In this document: one piece after another, positions 46,373 through 56,049 of the stretch
How the letters are laid out: every line of letters starts with the position of its first letter
Numbering within the stretch: the first letter of the stretch is position 1
From: Accumulibacter sp.
GTDB lineage: Bacteria > Pseudomonadota > Gammaproteobacteria > Burkholderiales > Rhodocyclaceae
Assembly (NCBI GenBank): GCA_017302455.1
Contig: JAFLDO010000016.1
Span: 31,023 to 95,022, forward strand
Direction of reading: 5' to 3'
Length of the DNA stretch: 64,000 nucleotides
Made by a program: the position numbers and the translations under genes
The notes under the pieces: generated by a model
What the model was told of the DNA's origin: nothing
What the model saw: the letters and a program-made list of their open reading frames with translations, nothing else
Database searches by the model: none

Positions 46373-47328
46373 AAGAGGTTTTCCGAGGTCACGCCACGGC
46401 GCCTGATGATGCGCCGCAGGTGGTCGAGCGCTTCGATCTGGATCTGGCGAACGCGTTCGCGTGTCAGATTCAGGTCGAAGGCGATCTCTTCGAGGGTGGA
46501 GGGTTCGCTGCCGCCGAGACCATAGCGACGCTCGAGAACCTGCCGATGCTTGCCGGCGAGTTGCCCCAGCCAGTTCCTCAACAATTCGCCGAGTTCGTTC
46601 GACTGCAGCAGTTCATCCGGATCGAGCAGGCTCTCGTCGGCAATCAGGTCGCCCACCGTCTGGCTGGGATCGACTTGCAACGGCGCATCGAGCGAAGCGA
46701 TACGCTCGTTGAGCGCCATCACGCGACGCACGTCTTCGACCGGCCGGTCGATCAGATGAGCGATCCGGTCGGGACAGATCTCGCGCCCGCTGGCTGACTC
46801 CAGGTGGCGGATGGCGCGCAATACCAGATTGATGTCCTTGACCACATGCACCGGCAGGCGGATCGTCCGCGACTGGTTCATGATCGCGCGTTCGATGCTC
46901 TGCCGGATCCACCAGGTGGCGTAGGTCGAAAAGCGGAATCCGCGCTCGGGGTCGTACTTCTCGATCGCGTGGATCAGCCCGAGGTTTCCTTCCTCGATCA
47001 GGTCGAGCAAGGGGATGCCGCGGTTGAGATAATGCTTGGCGATATTGACGACGAGTCGCAGATTGTGCTCGATCATCTTCTGTCGCGCCGGGAACTCGCC
47101 GGCACGGGCACGCCGTGCCCAGTTCACTTCCTCGGCCGGCGACAACAGCGGCTTGGCGCCAATCGCGTTCAGGTAGTGCTGCGTAACGTCATTGAGCAGT
47201 TCCACCTCGGGGGGCGAGGAAAAACCCTCCGGCTCGGGTTCGGGTTCGGGCAGCGGCACTTCAGCCGAGAACTCCGACGCCTGGAAGTCGTCGAGCAAAT
47301 CAGGATCGAAGTCGAACTCACCGGCCAT
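46369..47328 (-). CDS. rpoS: RNA polymerase sigma factor RpoS
   Basis: Protein of 319 residues with regions 1.2 ([20 protein letters not shown]), 2 ([40 protein letters not shown]), 3 and 4 ([20 protein letters not shown]). The N-terminus carries an acidic proline-glutamate run ([12 protein letters not shown]). It directs the general stress and stationary-phase response. It follows nlpD directly; in relatives a major rpoS promoter lies inside nlpD, which the layout here would allow. Confidence 0.96.
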   Translation of the reverse strand: MAGEFDFDPDLLDDFQASEFSAEVPLPEPEPEPEGFSSPPEVELLNDVTQHYLNAIGAKPLLSPAEEVNWARRARAGEFPARQKMIEHNLRLVVNIAKHYLNRGIPLLDLIEEGNLGLIHAIEKYDPERGFRFSTYATWWIRQSIERAIMNQSRTIRLPVHVVKDINLVLRAIRHLESASGREICPDRIAHLIDRPVEDVRRVMALNERIASLDAPLQVDPSQTVGDLIADESLLDPDELLQSNELGELLRNWLGQLAGKHRQVLERRYGLGGSEPSTLEEIAFDLNLTRERVRQIQIEALDHLRRIIRRRGVTSENLF

Positions 47329-47330
47329 GA

Positions 47331-48320
47331 TCAGCGCGGCGGCAGGTGTTTGAGCGGGTCTACCGGCTTGCCCTGACGTCGCACCTCGAAGTGCAGCTTG
47401 ACCTGGTCGGCATCGGTGTCGCCCATTTCGGCGATCTTCTGCCCCTTGCCGACACTCTGCCCCTCCTTGACCAATACGGTCTTGTTGTGCGCGTAAGCGG
47501 TGAGGAAATTGTTGTTGTGCTTGACGATCACCAGCTTGCCGTAGCCGCGCAGACCGGCGCCGCTATAGACGACCTTGCCGCCACTCGCCGCCAGTACCGG
47601 GTCGCCGGCCTTGCCGGCAATATCGACACCCTTGTTGCCGCCCTCGCTGAACGTGCCGACCAGCTTGCCACTGGCCGGCCACATCCAGACGATCTCCTCG
47701 CTGCCCATGCCGGCGTCCACGGGTGGCGGCTCGACCGGGACGTCGGGCTTGCCTTCGCCGCGTGCCGCCGGCTTCGCTTCGGGCTTCGCCACGACTGCAG
47801 CCGTTGCCGAAGCCACCGCCGGCACCGGCTCCACCGGCTTCTGCTGAGCCACAGCCTGCGCCTGCGCGCGCGCCAGCGCCTGATCGGAGTAAGGCTCCTT
47901 GCCCGCCTTCGGCTCACGCTTGAGCAGGTCGCCGCTGCCGTCGAGCGAGCGCTGCTCGACCGCCGAGGCCGTAGCCACCGGCCGCACCACGACGGCGTCC
48001 GAACCGTTCGTCGAGCCGGGTGGCCGCACGCGCAGCGACTGACCGACGAGAATCCGGTTCGGATTCTCGAGCCCGTTCCAGGCGACCAGATCCCTGTAGT
48101 CCTGCCCATGATCGAGCGCGATCGAATACAGCGTGTCGCCCTTCTTCACGACATAGCCATCCTTGCCGACGACCGCAGCAGCCACGGGTTGCGACGCTGC
48201 CGACGGCCCGCTGCGATCGGCCACCGGCGCCGGCGACTTGCTGGCGCAGCCAGCGACGATGAGCATCACCGTCAGCGCCGGAGCCCAGCCTCGCGGCGCA
48301 AGAAACCATTGATCCTTCAT
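47331..48320 (-). CDS. nlpD: NlpD-type lipoprotein with LysM and degenerate LytM domains
   Basis: Protein of 329 residues: lipobox VAGC (Cys25), LysM domain (about 54-99, [20 protein letters not shown]), a long Ala/Pro/Lys linker and a C-terminal M23/LytM domain (about 215-329). The LytM active-site His of HxxxD is missing ([12 protein letters not shown]), as in other NlpD/EnvC proteins that activate amidases rather than cut peptidoglycan. It should activate AmiC at the division septum. Overlaps pcm by 4 bases. Confidence 0.93.
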   Translation of the reverse strand: MKDQWFLAPRGWAPALTVMLIVAGCASKSPAPVADRSGPSAASQPVAAAVVGKDGYVVKKGDTLYSIALDHGQDYRDLVAWNGLENPNRILVGQSLRVRPPGSTNGSDAVVVRPVATASAVEQRSLDGSGDLLKREPKAGKEPYSDQALARAQAQAVAQQKPVEPVPAVASATAAVVAKPEAKPAARGEGKPDVPVEPPPVDAGMGSEEIVWMWPASGKLVGTFSEGGNKGVDIAGKAGDPVLAASGGKVVYSGAGLRGYGKLVIVKHNNNFLTAYAHNKTVLVKEGQSVGKGQKIAEMGDTDADQVKLHFEVRRQGKPVDPLKHLPPR

Positions 48321-48973
48321 TCGACTCCCGAAAGTAGCGGAACAAAACGAACGGCGTCGAGACGCGTTTCGACATACCCCTCGGTGCGGTGTTCGATCAG
48401 GGCCAGGTACTGCGTCGCCCCACCCACCGGCAGGATCATCCGACCGCCTGGCGCCAGTTGGCGCAACAGCGCCGGTGGCACCCGCGACGCCGCCGCGGCG
48501 ACGATGATCGTGTCGAATGGCGCCGCCTCGGGCAGGCCGAGCTGGCCGTCGGCGTGCTTCAGACGCACCTTGAGTTGCTTGATGGCACGCAGGTTGATCC
48601 TCGCCTTGGCGAGCAGCGGCTCGATGCGCTCGATCGCGTAGACTTCGTCCGTCAACTGGGCGAGAACGGCCGCTTGGTAGCCACAGCCGGCACCGATCTC
48701 GAGCGTCCTGCCGAGCTGGCGACCGGCGCGCAGCGCTGCGATCATTCGCGCCACCACGTAGGGTTGCGAGATCGTCTGCGAAAAGCCGAGCGGCAGCGCC
48801 GTATCCTCGTAGGCGCGCGAGGCCAGCGCCTCTTCGACGAAGATGTGCCGCGGCACCGCGGCGATCGCCGCCAGCACCTCCTCGTCGACGATCCCCTGCT
48901 CGCGCAACCGCTCGATCATGCGCGTGCGCGTGCGCTGCGAGGTCATGCCGAAACCGGAAACGGCGCCGCTCAT
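48317..48973 (-). CDS. pcm: Protein-L-isoaspartate O-methyltransferase (Pcm)
   Basis: Protein of 218 residues with SAM-binding motif [17 protein letters not shown], family motif [19 protein letters not shown] and post motif [20 protein letters not shown]. It repairs isoaspartyl damage in ageing proteins. Part of surE-pcm-nlpD-rpoS, with 4-base overlaps on both sides. Confidence 0.95.
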   Translation of the reverse strand: MSGAVSGFGMTSQRTRTRMIERLREQGIVDEEVLAAIAAVPRHIFVEEALASRAYEDTALPLGFSQTISQPYVVARMIAALRAGRQLGRTLEIGAGCGYQAAVLAQLTDEVYAIERIEPLLAKARINLRAIKQLKVRLKHADGQLGLPEAAPFDTIIVAAAASRVPPALLRQLAPGGRMILPVGGATQYLALIEHRTEGYVETRLDAVRFVPLLSGVE

Positions 48974-49713
48974 GGCGCCAGCCAGTCGCGCACCAGCGAC
49001 AGTTGCGCGCTGTGCGTCAGGTCGATCTGCAGCGGCGTTACGGAAACCTGATTGTTCTGCACCGCGTAGAAGTCGGTGCCCTCGCCGGCATCCTGCGCCT
49101 CACCGGCGGCGCCCACCCAATAGACCGTCTCATTGCGCGGCGAGATCGTCCGCACCACGGGCTCCGCCTTGTGGCGCTTGCCCAGGCGGGTGACGACGAA
49201 GCCGCGCAGTCGCTCGTAGGGCACGTCCGGGACATTGACGTTGAGCAGCACCGGTTCATGCAGCGACTGTCTCTGCAACAGGATGACCAATTCGCGGGCC
49301 ACTCGCGCCGCCGTTTCGAAGTGCTCGCCGGCCTTGCTGCACAGTGACACGGCCAGCGATGGAACGCCGAGCAGGAAGCCCTCGGTGGCTGCCGCGATAG
49401 TCCCCGAATAGATCGTGTCGTCGCCCATGTTGGCGCCGATATTGATCCCGGAGACGACCATGTCCGGCAGCTCGTCGAGCATGCCGGTCACCGCCAGATG
49501 TACACAATCGGTAGGCGTGCCATTGACGTAGTGGAAGCCGTTCGCCGCGCGCCTGAGCGACAGCGGGCGGTCGAGCGTCAGCGAATTGCTCGCCCCGCTG
49601 CGGTCGCGCTCGGGCGCAACCACGGTAATCTCTGCCAGATCTGACAGCGCGCGCGCCAGATGGTCGATCCCGGGCGCGAAGTAGCCATCGTCGTTACAGA
49701 GCAGGATCCGCAT
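48970..49713 (-). CDS. surE: 5'-nucleotidase SurE
   Basis: ATG at 49713 ([20 protein letters not shown]) gives 247 residues; the upstream frame extension is non-coding. Metal ligands Asp8-Asp9 with the downstream SNSLT and [18 protein letters not shown] segments match SurE. It dephosphorylates nucleoside monophosphates and short polyphosphates, possibly relevant in a polyphosphate-accumulating host. First gene of the stress operon. Confidence 0.95.
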   Translation of the reverse strand: MRILLCNDDGYFAPGIDHLARALSDLAEITVVAPERDRSGASNSLTLDRPLSLRRAANGFHYVNGTPTDCVHLAVTGMLDELPDMVVSGINIGANMGDDTIYSGTIAAATEGFLLGVPSLAVSLCSKAGEHFETAARVARELVILLQRQSLHEPVLLNVNVPDVPYERLRGFVVTRLGKRHKAEPVVRTISPRNETVYWVGAAGEAQDAGEGTDFYAVQNNQVSVTPLQIDLTHSAQLSLVRDWLAP

Positions 49714-50090
49714 ATACCATCCACAAACGTCAGCGCACACTGGAAAACAGAAAAGAAGACCGGCAGCGTACCGGCGCTCGTGACTGTCGGCGAGGCAGCG
49801 CGACTGCTGCCGGCACACCGGATCGGCCAGATCGTCGGACATTGCCGTTCCACGATCGGCACCACTCCCGCGCCTGGCACTCCGGGTGGCGGCTCGCCAC
49901 TGGGCGGCCCGACCAGCGACACGGATGGCCATGCCACGCCGACAGTCATTATAACCACCTCGGACCGTCGCTGAGAACAGAGTTCAGTCGGCGTGCCAAA
50001 GCGCTTCGGCACCGGCCCCGGCGGACGCCGACCGCGTGCCGAACACCGGCCAGGCAAGCCTCGGCCAAGCGGCGAGACAGACGGTTTTCC
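49714..50090. other. Non-coding divergent region between surE and fliC
   Basis: Non-coding up to the sigma-28 promoter at 50091. It must hold the surE promoter, but I see no box good enough to name. The open frames here are unsupported. Confidence 0.4.
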
Positions 50091-50117
50091 TCAACTTCGC
50101 CGCTCGATTGCCGATAA
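50091..50117 (+). promoter_or_regulatory. Sigma-28 (FliA) promoter of fliC, distal copy
   Basis: TCAA (50091-50094), 15 bases, then a perfect GCCGATAA (50110-50117). This is the FliA consensus spacing and -10 element. It lies 165 bases before the flagellin start. Confidence 0.7.
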
Positions 50118-50149
50118 GAGACTTGCACGGCCAGTCCGCAGAATATTTC

Positions 50150-50176
50150 TAAAGTTTTCCGGCAGCCGGTCGTAAG
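50150..50176 (+). promoter_or_regulatory. Second sigma-28-like promoter of fliC, proximal copy
   Basis: A perfect TAAAGTTT -35 element at 50150-50157 with GTCGTAAG (50169-50176) at the -10 position, a partial match to GCCGATAA. Either copy, or both, may drive flagellin. Confidence 0.45.
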
Positions 50177-50281
50177 AAAAGTTGTCAGCGAAGAAATCGC
50201 CACACAGGATGGGCCGGCAGATGCCTCGCCAGGCAGGTCACCGAAACCCGAAGTCACTTTCACCACGGTAGGAGAAGGAAA

Positions 50282-52078
50282 ATGCCCCAAGTCATCAACA
50301 CCAATGCTGCCTCGCTGAATTCGCAACGCAGCCTCAACATGTCGCAGACTTCGCTGGCCACCTCGCTGCAGCGCCTGTCTTCCGGCTTGCGCATCAACAG
50401 CGCCAAGGACGACGCCGCCGGCATGGCCATTTCGGCCCGGATGACCTCGCAGATCAACGGCCTCAATCAGGCATCGCGCAACGCCAACGACGGCATCTCG
50501 CTGGCGCAGACAGCAGAAGGCGGCCTGCAGAGCATCACCGAGTCGCTGCAGCGGATGCGCGAACTGGCCGTGCAGGGCGCCAACGCGACCAACACCGCCA
50601 CCGACCGCGCCGCGCTGCAGCAGGAAGTCGACCAGCTGGTACAGCAGATCAACACCGTCGCCGGGCAGACCGCGTTCAACGGCGTCAAGCTGCTTGACGG
50701 CACGTTCAACTCGCAGGCTTTCCAGGTAGGCGCCAACGCCGGTGAAAAGATTTCGATCAACTCGATCTCCAGCGCCAGAGCCGATTCACTTGGCGTCGGC
50801 ACGACCTCCTCGTACTCGGCAACGACGGCCGGTACCGTTAGCACCGGCGTCCTCGCCGCCGGCGGTATCACCGTCAACGGTTACGGTATCGGACCGAGCA
50901 TCGGTGACGGCGTCTCCGCGGCAGGCAGCAACGACAGCGCTATCTCCAAGGCGGCCGCCTTCAATGCTGTGTCCGGTTCGACCGGCGTCACGGCCAAGGC
51001 CAGCGCCACGACGCTGACCGGCGCCGCGAACACCGCCCAGGTGGCCATCGCGGGAGACGCCACTGACAACATCTACGTCAATAACGTCAAGCTCGGCAAC
51101 ATCGCCGCCGGCGCCAACGCCGTGACCCAGGGCGCCAACATCGCCGCCGCATTCAATGCCGTCGCCAACCAGAGTGGCGTCACCGCCACCTTCAGTACGA
51201 CGACGGGCGCTGTCTCGCTGAGCGCCGCCGATGGCCGCAACATCAGCCTGATCGCCAACGGTACCGGGGCCACCTTGGCGAATACCGGCCTGACGATGGG
51301 CGCCGGCGGCAACATCGCCGCCGCCGCCGCGCCGACGACCTTCACGGCCCTGGCCGCTGGCGACCTGACGATCAATGGCTACGACGTCGGCGCCGTAGCT
51401 GCCGGCACCGACGCCTTGACGCAAGGTACCAACGTCGGCAACGCCATCAATGCGCTGACCAGCAAGACCGGAGTCACCGCTGCCGTCGACGGCACCACAG
51501 GCCTGATCACCTTGTCGACCGGCGCCGGCCAAGCCATCAGCATTAGCGGCAGTCTGACCAATCGGGCGGCCACCGTGACGGCCACCGGATTCAGCGCCGA
51601 TCAGATGGGCGCTTCCGCCACGGCGTCGACCAATGCCGCGGTCACGCGCGGGAAGATCTCGCTGAGTTCTTCGGGAAGCGCCGGCATCACCCTGGGCGGT
51701 TCCGACATTGCCCTGGCAGGCCTCACCTCCGCCTACACGGCGGCGACGGCAAGCTTCGGCTCCGGTGTGGCGAGTGTTGACGTCAGTACCGCCGCCGGCG
51801 CCGCCAACGCCATCGCGACCATCGACTCGGCACTCGCCAACATCAACTCGAGTCGAGCGAACCTGGGTGCCGTGCAAAACCGCTTCAGCAGCGTCGTCAG
51901 CAATCTGGCGACGACGTCCGAGAACCTGACGGCTTCCCGCAGCCGCATCCTCGACGCCGACTTCGCTGCCGAGACCGCCAACCTGACGCGTGCGCAGATC
52001 CTGCAGCAGGCCGGCACGGCGATGCTGGCGCAGGCCAACTCGCTGCCGCAGAACGTGCTGTCACTGCTGCGCGGATAA
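50282..52078 (+). CDS. fliC: Flagellin with expanded central domain
   Basis: Protein of 598 residues. The N-terminal D0/D1 (about 1-165: INTNAASLNSQRSLNMSQTS; LRINSAKDDAAGMAISARM) and C-terminal D1/D0 (about 515-598: ANLTRAQILQQAGTAMLAQA, ending LSLLRG) are canonical. The central region (about 175-505) is Ala/Thr/Gly-rich and holds repeated modules of flagellin hook-IN type (ITVNGYGIG, IYVNNVKLG, LTINGYDVG), each followed by a Gly-V-T-A strand. It forms the filament. A GGAGAAGGAAA site precedes the ATG. Confidence 0.96.
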   Translation: MPQVINTNAASLNSQRSLNMSQTSLATSLQRLSSGLRINSAKDDAAGMAISARMTSQINGLNQASRNANDGISLAQTAEGGLQSITESLQRMRELAVQGANATNTATDRAALQQEVDQLVQQINTVAGQTAFNGVKLLDGTFNSQAFQVGANAGEKISINSISSARADSLGVGTTSSYSATTAGTVSTGVLAAGGITVNGYGIGPSIGDGVSAAGSNDSAISKAAAFNAVSGSTGVTAKASATTLTGAANTAQVAIAGDATDNIYVNNVKLGNIAAGANAVTQGANIAAAFNAVANQSGVTATFSTTTGAVSLSAADGRNISLIANGTGATLANTGLTMGAGGNIAAAAAPTTFTALAAGDLTINGYDVGAVAAGTDALTQGTNVGNAINALTSKTGVTAAVDGTTGLITLSTGAGQAISISGSLTNRAATVTATGFSADQMGASATASTNAAVTRGKISLSSSGSAGITLGGSDIALAGLTSAYTAATASFGSGVASVDVSTAAGAANAIATIDSALANINSSRANLGAVQNRFSSVVSNLATTSENLTASRSRILDADFAAETANLTRAQILQQAGTAMLAQANSLPQNVLSLLRG

Positions 52079-52113
52079 GCATCAGCGAGCAAGCGCAAAT
52101 AGCGGTAACATCG

Positions 52114-52145
52114 GGGGCGCGAACGCGGCTAAGCGGTCGCGCCCC
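52114..52145 (+). terminator. Hairpin after fliC, possible terminator or attenuator
   Basis: Perfect 9-base stem GGGGCGCGA / TCGCGCCCC with a 14-base loop, 36 bases after the fliC stop. The U-tract is weak (GGTGGTTCTT), so some read-through into flaG is likely. Confidence 0.5.
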
Positions 52146-52171
52146 GGTGGTTCTTCCTCAAGGAGTGTGAG

Positions 52172-52537
52172 ATGAACATCCAACCCAGTGGCGCCACTCT
52201 GCCCCCTCAGGGCAATCCGGTGCTCAGCAGCGCAACACGCGATCTCAGAACACCCGTCGGCACCGCCGCCAAAACCCCCGACCCGTCGCCCCCGGCATTG
52301 TCCTCGCAGCCCGAGCGCGAGGAGGTCGAAGCGGCTGTCAAGAGCGTCGGCGAGTTCGTCCAGCCGATCAACAGCAACCTGGAATTCAGCGTAAACGACG
52401 ACACCGGGCAACTGGTCGTCAAGATCATCGACCGGGCCACCAAGGAAGTCATTCGCCAGATGCCGTCGGAAGAGATGCTCGCCATCGCCAAGACGCTGGA
52501 CAGCATCAAAGGCTTGTTCGTGAAGCAGACGGCCTGA
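52172..52537 (+). CDS. flaG: FlaG family flagellar protein
   Basis: Protein of 121 residues. The variable N-terminus is followed by the FlaG domain (about 48-118: LEFSVNDDTGQLVVKIIDRA, VIRQMPSEEMLAIAKTLDS). FlaG influences filament length in other bacteria. It sits between fliC and fliD, its usual place, with an AAGGAG ribosome site. Confidence 0.92.
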   Translation: MNIQPSGATLPPQGNPVLSSATRDLRTPVGTAAKTPDPSPPALSSQPEREEVEAAVKSVGEFVQPINSNLEFSVNDDTGQLVVKIIDRATKEVIRQMPSEEMLAIAKTLDSIKGLFVKQTA

Positions 52538-52587
52538 CGACGCGCGACCGGCGGTGTTGGCAGGTTTGAGGGTCGCAGGAGAAGATC

Positions 52588-53997
52588 ATGGCACTGTCCA
52601 CAGGCGGGATCGATGTAAATAGCATCGTCACTCAGTTGATGACGGTCGAACAGGCACCGCTGACCGCATTGGCCAAGAAGGAGGCAGGGTTTCAGGCCAA
52701 GATCTCGGCACTGGGCTCGCTGCAGGGCGCGGTTTCGGCGCTGCAGACCGCGGCCGGCAACCTCGTTCCCGCGATCGGCACGACCGCCCTGCAGAAATTC
52801 TCGGTCTTCAAGGCCGCGCTCGGCGACGCGACGATCGCCTCGGCCAGCACCGCAGCGAGCGCCGTTGCCGGCACCTACAGCCTGGAGGTGACGCGGCTCG
52901 CGAAACAACACAGCATCATGACGGCCACCGGTGCCGCAACGCCCTTTTCCGGGACCGGCAGTACCCTGCCCACGGGCGGCAAGCTCACCATCTCTCTCGA
53001 CAGTGTGCCGCCCGGCGCCAGCCCTTTCAAGAGTACCGACGTGACAATCGCCGACGGCGCCACCCCAGAGGCGATCCGCGACTCGATCAACAGCGCCAGT
53101 ACCGGCGTTTCCGCGGTGGTGATCAACGGCACCGCCGGCAAGCAGCTCGTCCTCACCAGCGATACGGCGGGCAGCAACCAGTTCATCAAGCTCTCGGGAA
53201 TCGCCAGTCTGGCCTATGACCCGAATGCGGTGCCGGTGCCGCTCACGGATCCCTTCGTGCAGTCGCAGGCGGCGCAAGGCTCGGCCTTCAAGCTCAACGG
53301 CATTGCCATCGAGGCCACCACCAACACCGTCACGACGGCGCTCGACGGCGTCACGCTGACGCTATTGAAGGGCCCGGAAGCACCCGTGACATCGCTCAGC
53401 ACGACGCTGACGATCAGCAAGGATACTTCCAGCCTGACCGCCGGGGTCAACGCCCTGGTAAAGGCCCTCAACGACTTCAACAGCACCGCCAACGGTCTCG
53501 GCAGCTACGATGCCGCCACCAGGAAGGCGGGCACGCTCAACGGTGACAACACGCTACGTTCGGCGCAGAACGCCATCCGGACAGCCTTCGGCAAGGTACC
53601 CACCGATCTCGCGGGCGCCAAGCTGCAACGCCTGTCGGACATCGGTGTCAGTCTGCAGAAGGACGGCAAAGTGACCGTCGACACGGCCAAACTCGGCAAG
53701 GCGATCAGCGAGGACCTGCCCGGCGTCGCCAAGCTGGTTGCCGCCTACGGCAGCGCCACCAAGCTGGCAGCCGACACGCTGGTCGGTACCGGCGGGCTGA
53801 TTGCCGCGCGCAGTGAGGGGCTCAGCGCATCGATCCAGAATCTCGGCAAACAATCCGATGCGATATCAAGTCGCTTGACCCAGATCGAAGCCCGCTACCG
53901 CCGACAATTCAGTTCACTCGACACGCTGATCGCCGGGATGACCACAACCAGTACCTTCCTCGAACAACAGCTCGCCAACCTGCCTACTTTCAAATAG
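52588..53997 (+). CDS. fliD: Flagellar filament cap FliD
   Basis: Protein of 469 residues: N-terminal cap domain (IDVNSIVTQLMTVEQAPLTA), a hook-IN module region (DVTIADGATPEAIRDSINSA) and the C-terminal domain (LQRLSDIGVSLQKDGKVTVD; MTTTSTFLEQQLANLPTFK). It caps the growing filament and aids flagellin folding. Standard length. Confidence 0.95.
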   Translation: MALSTGGIDVNSIVTQLMTVEQAPLTALAKKEAGFQAKISALGSLQGAVSALQTAAGNLVPAIGTTALQKFSVFKAALGDATIASASTAASAVAGTYSLEVTRLAKQHSIMTATGAATPFSGTGSTLPTGGKLTISLDSVPPGASPFKSTDVTIADGATPEAIRDSINSASTGVSAVVINGTAGKQLVLTSDTAGSNQFIKLSGIASLAYDPNAVPVPLTDPFVQSQAAQGSAFKLNGIAIEATTNTVTTALDGVTLTLLKGPEAPVTSLSTTLTISKDTSSLTAGVNALVKALNDFNSTANGLGSYDAATRKAGTLNGDNTLRSAQNAIRTAFGKVPTDLAGAKLQRLSDIGVSLQKDGKVTVDTAKLGKAISEDLPGVAKLVAAYGSATKLAADTLVGTGGLIAARSEGLSASIQNLGKQSDAISSRLTQIEARYRRQFSSLDTLIAGMTTTSTFLEQQLANLPTFK

Positions 53998-54006
53998 GGA
54001 TCCCAA

Positions 54007-54420
54007 ATGTTCGGTAATGCGCGCCAAGCGATATCCGCCTATCAAAAGGTCGGCGTCGATGCTGCCGTTGAGGTTGCCGACCCGCACCGTCTTATCCTGC
54101 TGCTCTTCGCGGGCGCTCAGGCGGCCATCGGCAAGGCCCGGGCGGCCATGCAGCAGCGACAGATCGCCGTCAAGGGAGAAGCCATCTCCAAGGCCATCGA
54201 CATTATCGCCAACGGCCTGAAGGTGAGCCTGGATCTTGAAAAAGGCGGCGAAATCGCCGAGCGACTCGATGCGCTCTACGACTACCTGGTGTTGCGCCTC
54301 CTCCGGGCCAACGTCGATAACGATCCCGGCGCGCTGGAAGAAGTCGCCGGTTTGCTCGAGGAGATTCACAGCGCCTGGCGTCAGATCCCTCACGACGCGC
54401 TGCCGCAGCCCGGCGCATGA
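54007..54420 (+). CDS. fliS: Flagellin export chaperone FliS
   Basis: Protein of 137 residues: ARQAISAYQKVGVDAAVEVA, PHRLILLLFAGAQAAIGKAR and LDLEKGGEIAERLDALYDYL are FliS hallmarks. It binds the flagellin C-terminus before export. Its stop overlaps the fliT start (ATGA). Confidence 0.96.
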   Translation: MFGNARQAISAYQKVGVDAAVEVADPHRLILLLFAGAQAAIGKARAAMQQRQIAVKGEAISKAIDIIANGLKVSLDLEKGGEIAERLDALYDYLVLRLLRANVDNDPGALEEVAGLLEEIHSAWRQIPHDALPQPGA

Positions 54421-54707
54421 CGTCCTCGCTGAGCGCACTGGAACACTTGCTGGCGCTCTCCGAAGAGATGCTGGGTGCCGCCGCGGCCGGTGACTGGGAA
54501 ACCTTGACCGAGCGCGAGGCTGCCCGTCGCGCACTGGCACACAGCCTTCCGGCAACTCTGACCAGCGATCTCTCGCGTGCGTCGGAGGAGCGCGCCCGAC
54601 TCGTCATCGAGGCTTGTCTGCGCTGCGACCTGAGCATCAGGCCATTGGTCGAGGCGCGCCTGAACGAACTGCGCGTCGTCCTGCGCGCAGAGCGACCCGC
54701 CGCCTGA
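54417..54707 (+). CDS. fliT: FliT-like flagellar chaperone
   Basis: Helical protein of 96 residues overlapping fliS by 4 bases: LEHLLALSEEMLGAAAAGDW then a second helix pair. FliT sequences diverge strongly; position after fliS and the AAAGDWETLTEREAAR pattern support it. It would chaperone FliD and may feed back on flagellar transcription. Confidence 0.82.
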   Translation: MTSSLSALEHLLALSEEMLGAAAAGDWETLTEREAARRALAHSLPATLTSDLSRASEERARLVIEACLRCDLSIRPLVEARLNELRVVLRAERPAA

Positions 54708-54711
54708 AGAA

Positions 54712-56049
54712 ATGATCCGCGCCGACGTGACCAACCGCCTGCAACCGGCAGCCGATCCTGCCTTGCGGCCGGCCCTGCCGACGCAGGAGATCACCGACAA
54801 GCTCTCCGGGTTGGTCGCCGGGCAACGACTGCTCGCTGAAATCGAGTCCCTGATGCCCAACGGCACGTACCGGGCTCTGATCAACCAGCGCGTCGTGACG
54901 CTCGCCCTGCCATTTGCCGCAAAGAGCGGAGACGCTATCGAGTTGGAAGTCGCCGAGAGCGATGGCAAGCTGACCCTGGCTGTCGTGCCACGCGGGGTAG
55001 CCGACGGCAACAAGAGCAACGACGAAGCGGCGGCCACCAGCTTGAGTCGCACCGGCCAGTTGATCAGCAATCTGCTTGCCGGCGCGCGCGACCTCAAGGG
55101 CGGCACCATGGCGCTGCCGCTCAACAGCAATCAGCCGCTTGCTGCCGGTCCGCCGACCAGCGGCAGGGACCTGCTACCGCTGCTCGAACAGGCGATCACG
55201 CAGAGCGGCATGTTCTACGAATCGCATCAGGCCGATTGGATCGAGGGCCGCTACAGCAAGGCACAACTCTTGCAGGAGCCGCAGGGCAAACTGCCCCCAC
55301 AGGTGCCGGCCGGCCAACTGGGACTGGCCTCTGCCGACACACCCGAGAGCATGGCCAGTCCCGGCGCCAACAGCGCGCAGACCGCGAGTCGACCGCTCGA
55401 AGCGAAGGGCGCCGCCAGCCCGCTTGGCCAGCCCTCCCCGGCGGCTCAGTCGGCTCAGTCGGCTCAGCCTTCCGAAGCCTTGCCGACGCCTCGGACGCCC
55501 GAGCTTTCTCCCGCTGCTCACGGATCGCAGGCGCCTCAAGGTCCCCAACCGTCTCAGTCGACCCCCTCTTCTCAAGCCTCGCAAGCCTCCGAAACGCCCC
55601 AGTCCACCCAGCCCACGCAGTCGTCGTCGCCTTCCCAGCCCGCCCAGCCCATCGCCCAGCAGGCGCAAGTGCTGGTGCAGCAGCAACTTGAGGCTTTCGC
55701 GACGCAGAACTTTTCCTGGCAGGGACAGGTCTGGCCCGGCCAGGAAATCGAGTGGCAGATCGAGGATCCGGGCCGCCGGCGCGAACGCGCTGGCGACGAC
55801 GGCGCCGAGCAATGGCAAACCCGCCTGCGTCTGACGCTTCCCAGTCTCGGCGAAGTCGAAGCACGCCTGCACATCCAGGGCAAGCAGATCACGCTGGCGC
55901 TGATCGCCAGCAACGCCGACACACGTGGGCTCCTGCGTGGTGCCGCCGTCGATCTGCGTGGTCAGCTCGAACAGGCCGGACTGGACCTTTCCTCCATCGG
56001 CATCGCCGCCCCGGCAGCCGCGCCGATGGATGCTGCACAGTCCGACTGA
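54712..56049 (+). CDS. fliK: Flagellar hook-length control protein, FliK-like
   Basis: Protein of 445 residues, 4 bases after fliT. The N-terminal part (about 20-110) is globular. The middle (about 210-320) is a disordered Ser/Gln/Pro/Ala run. The C-terminal hook-length domain (about 330-440) contains FSWQGQVWPGQEIEWQIEDP and TRLRLTLPSLGEVEARLHIQ. FliK measures hook length and switches export specificity. In many betaproteobacteria a short FlhB-C-like gene follows; none is visible here. Confidence 0.85.
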   Translation: MIRADVTNRLQPAADPALRPALPTQEITDKLSGLVAGQRLLAEIESLMPNGTYRALINQRVVTLALPFAAKSGDAIELEVAESDGKLTLAVVPRGVADGNKSNDEAAATSLSRTGQLISNLLAGARDLKGGTMALPLNSNQPLAAGPPTSGRDLLPLLEQAITQSGMFYESHQADWIEGRYSKAQLLQEPQGKLPPQVPAGQLGLASADTPESMASPGANSAQTASRPLEAKGAASPLGQPSPAAQSAQSAQPSEALPTPRTPELSPAAHGSQAPQGPQPSQSTPSSQASQASETPQSTQPTQSSSPSQPAQPIAQQAQVLVQQQLEAFATQNFSWQGQVWPGQEIEWQIEDPGRRRERAGDDGAEQWQTRLRLTLPSLGEVEARLHIQGKQITLALIASNADTRGLLRGAAVDLRGQLEQAGLDLSSIGIAAPAAAPMDAAQSD

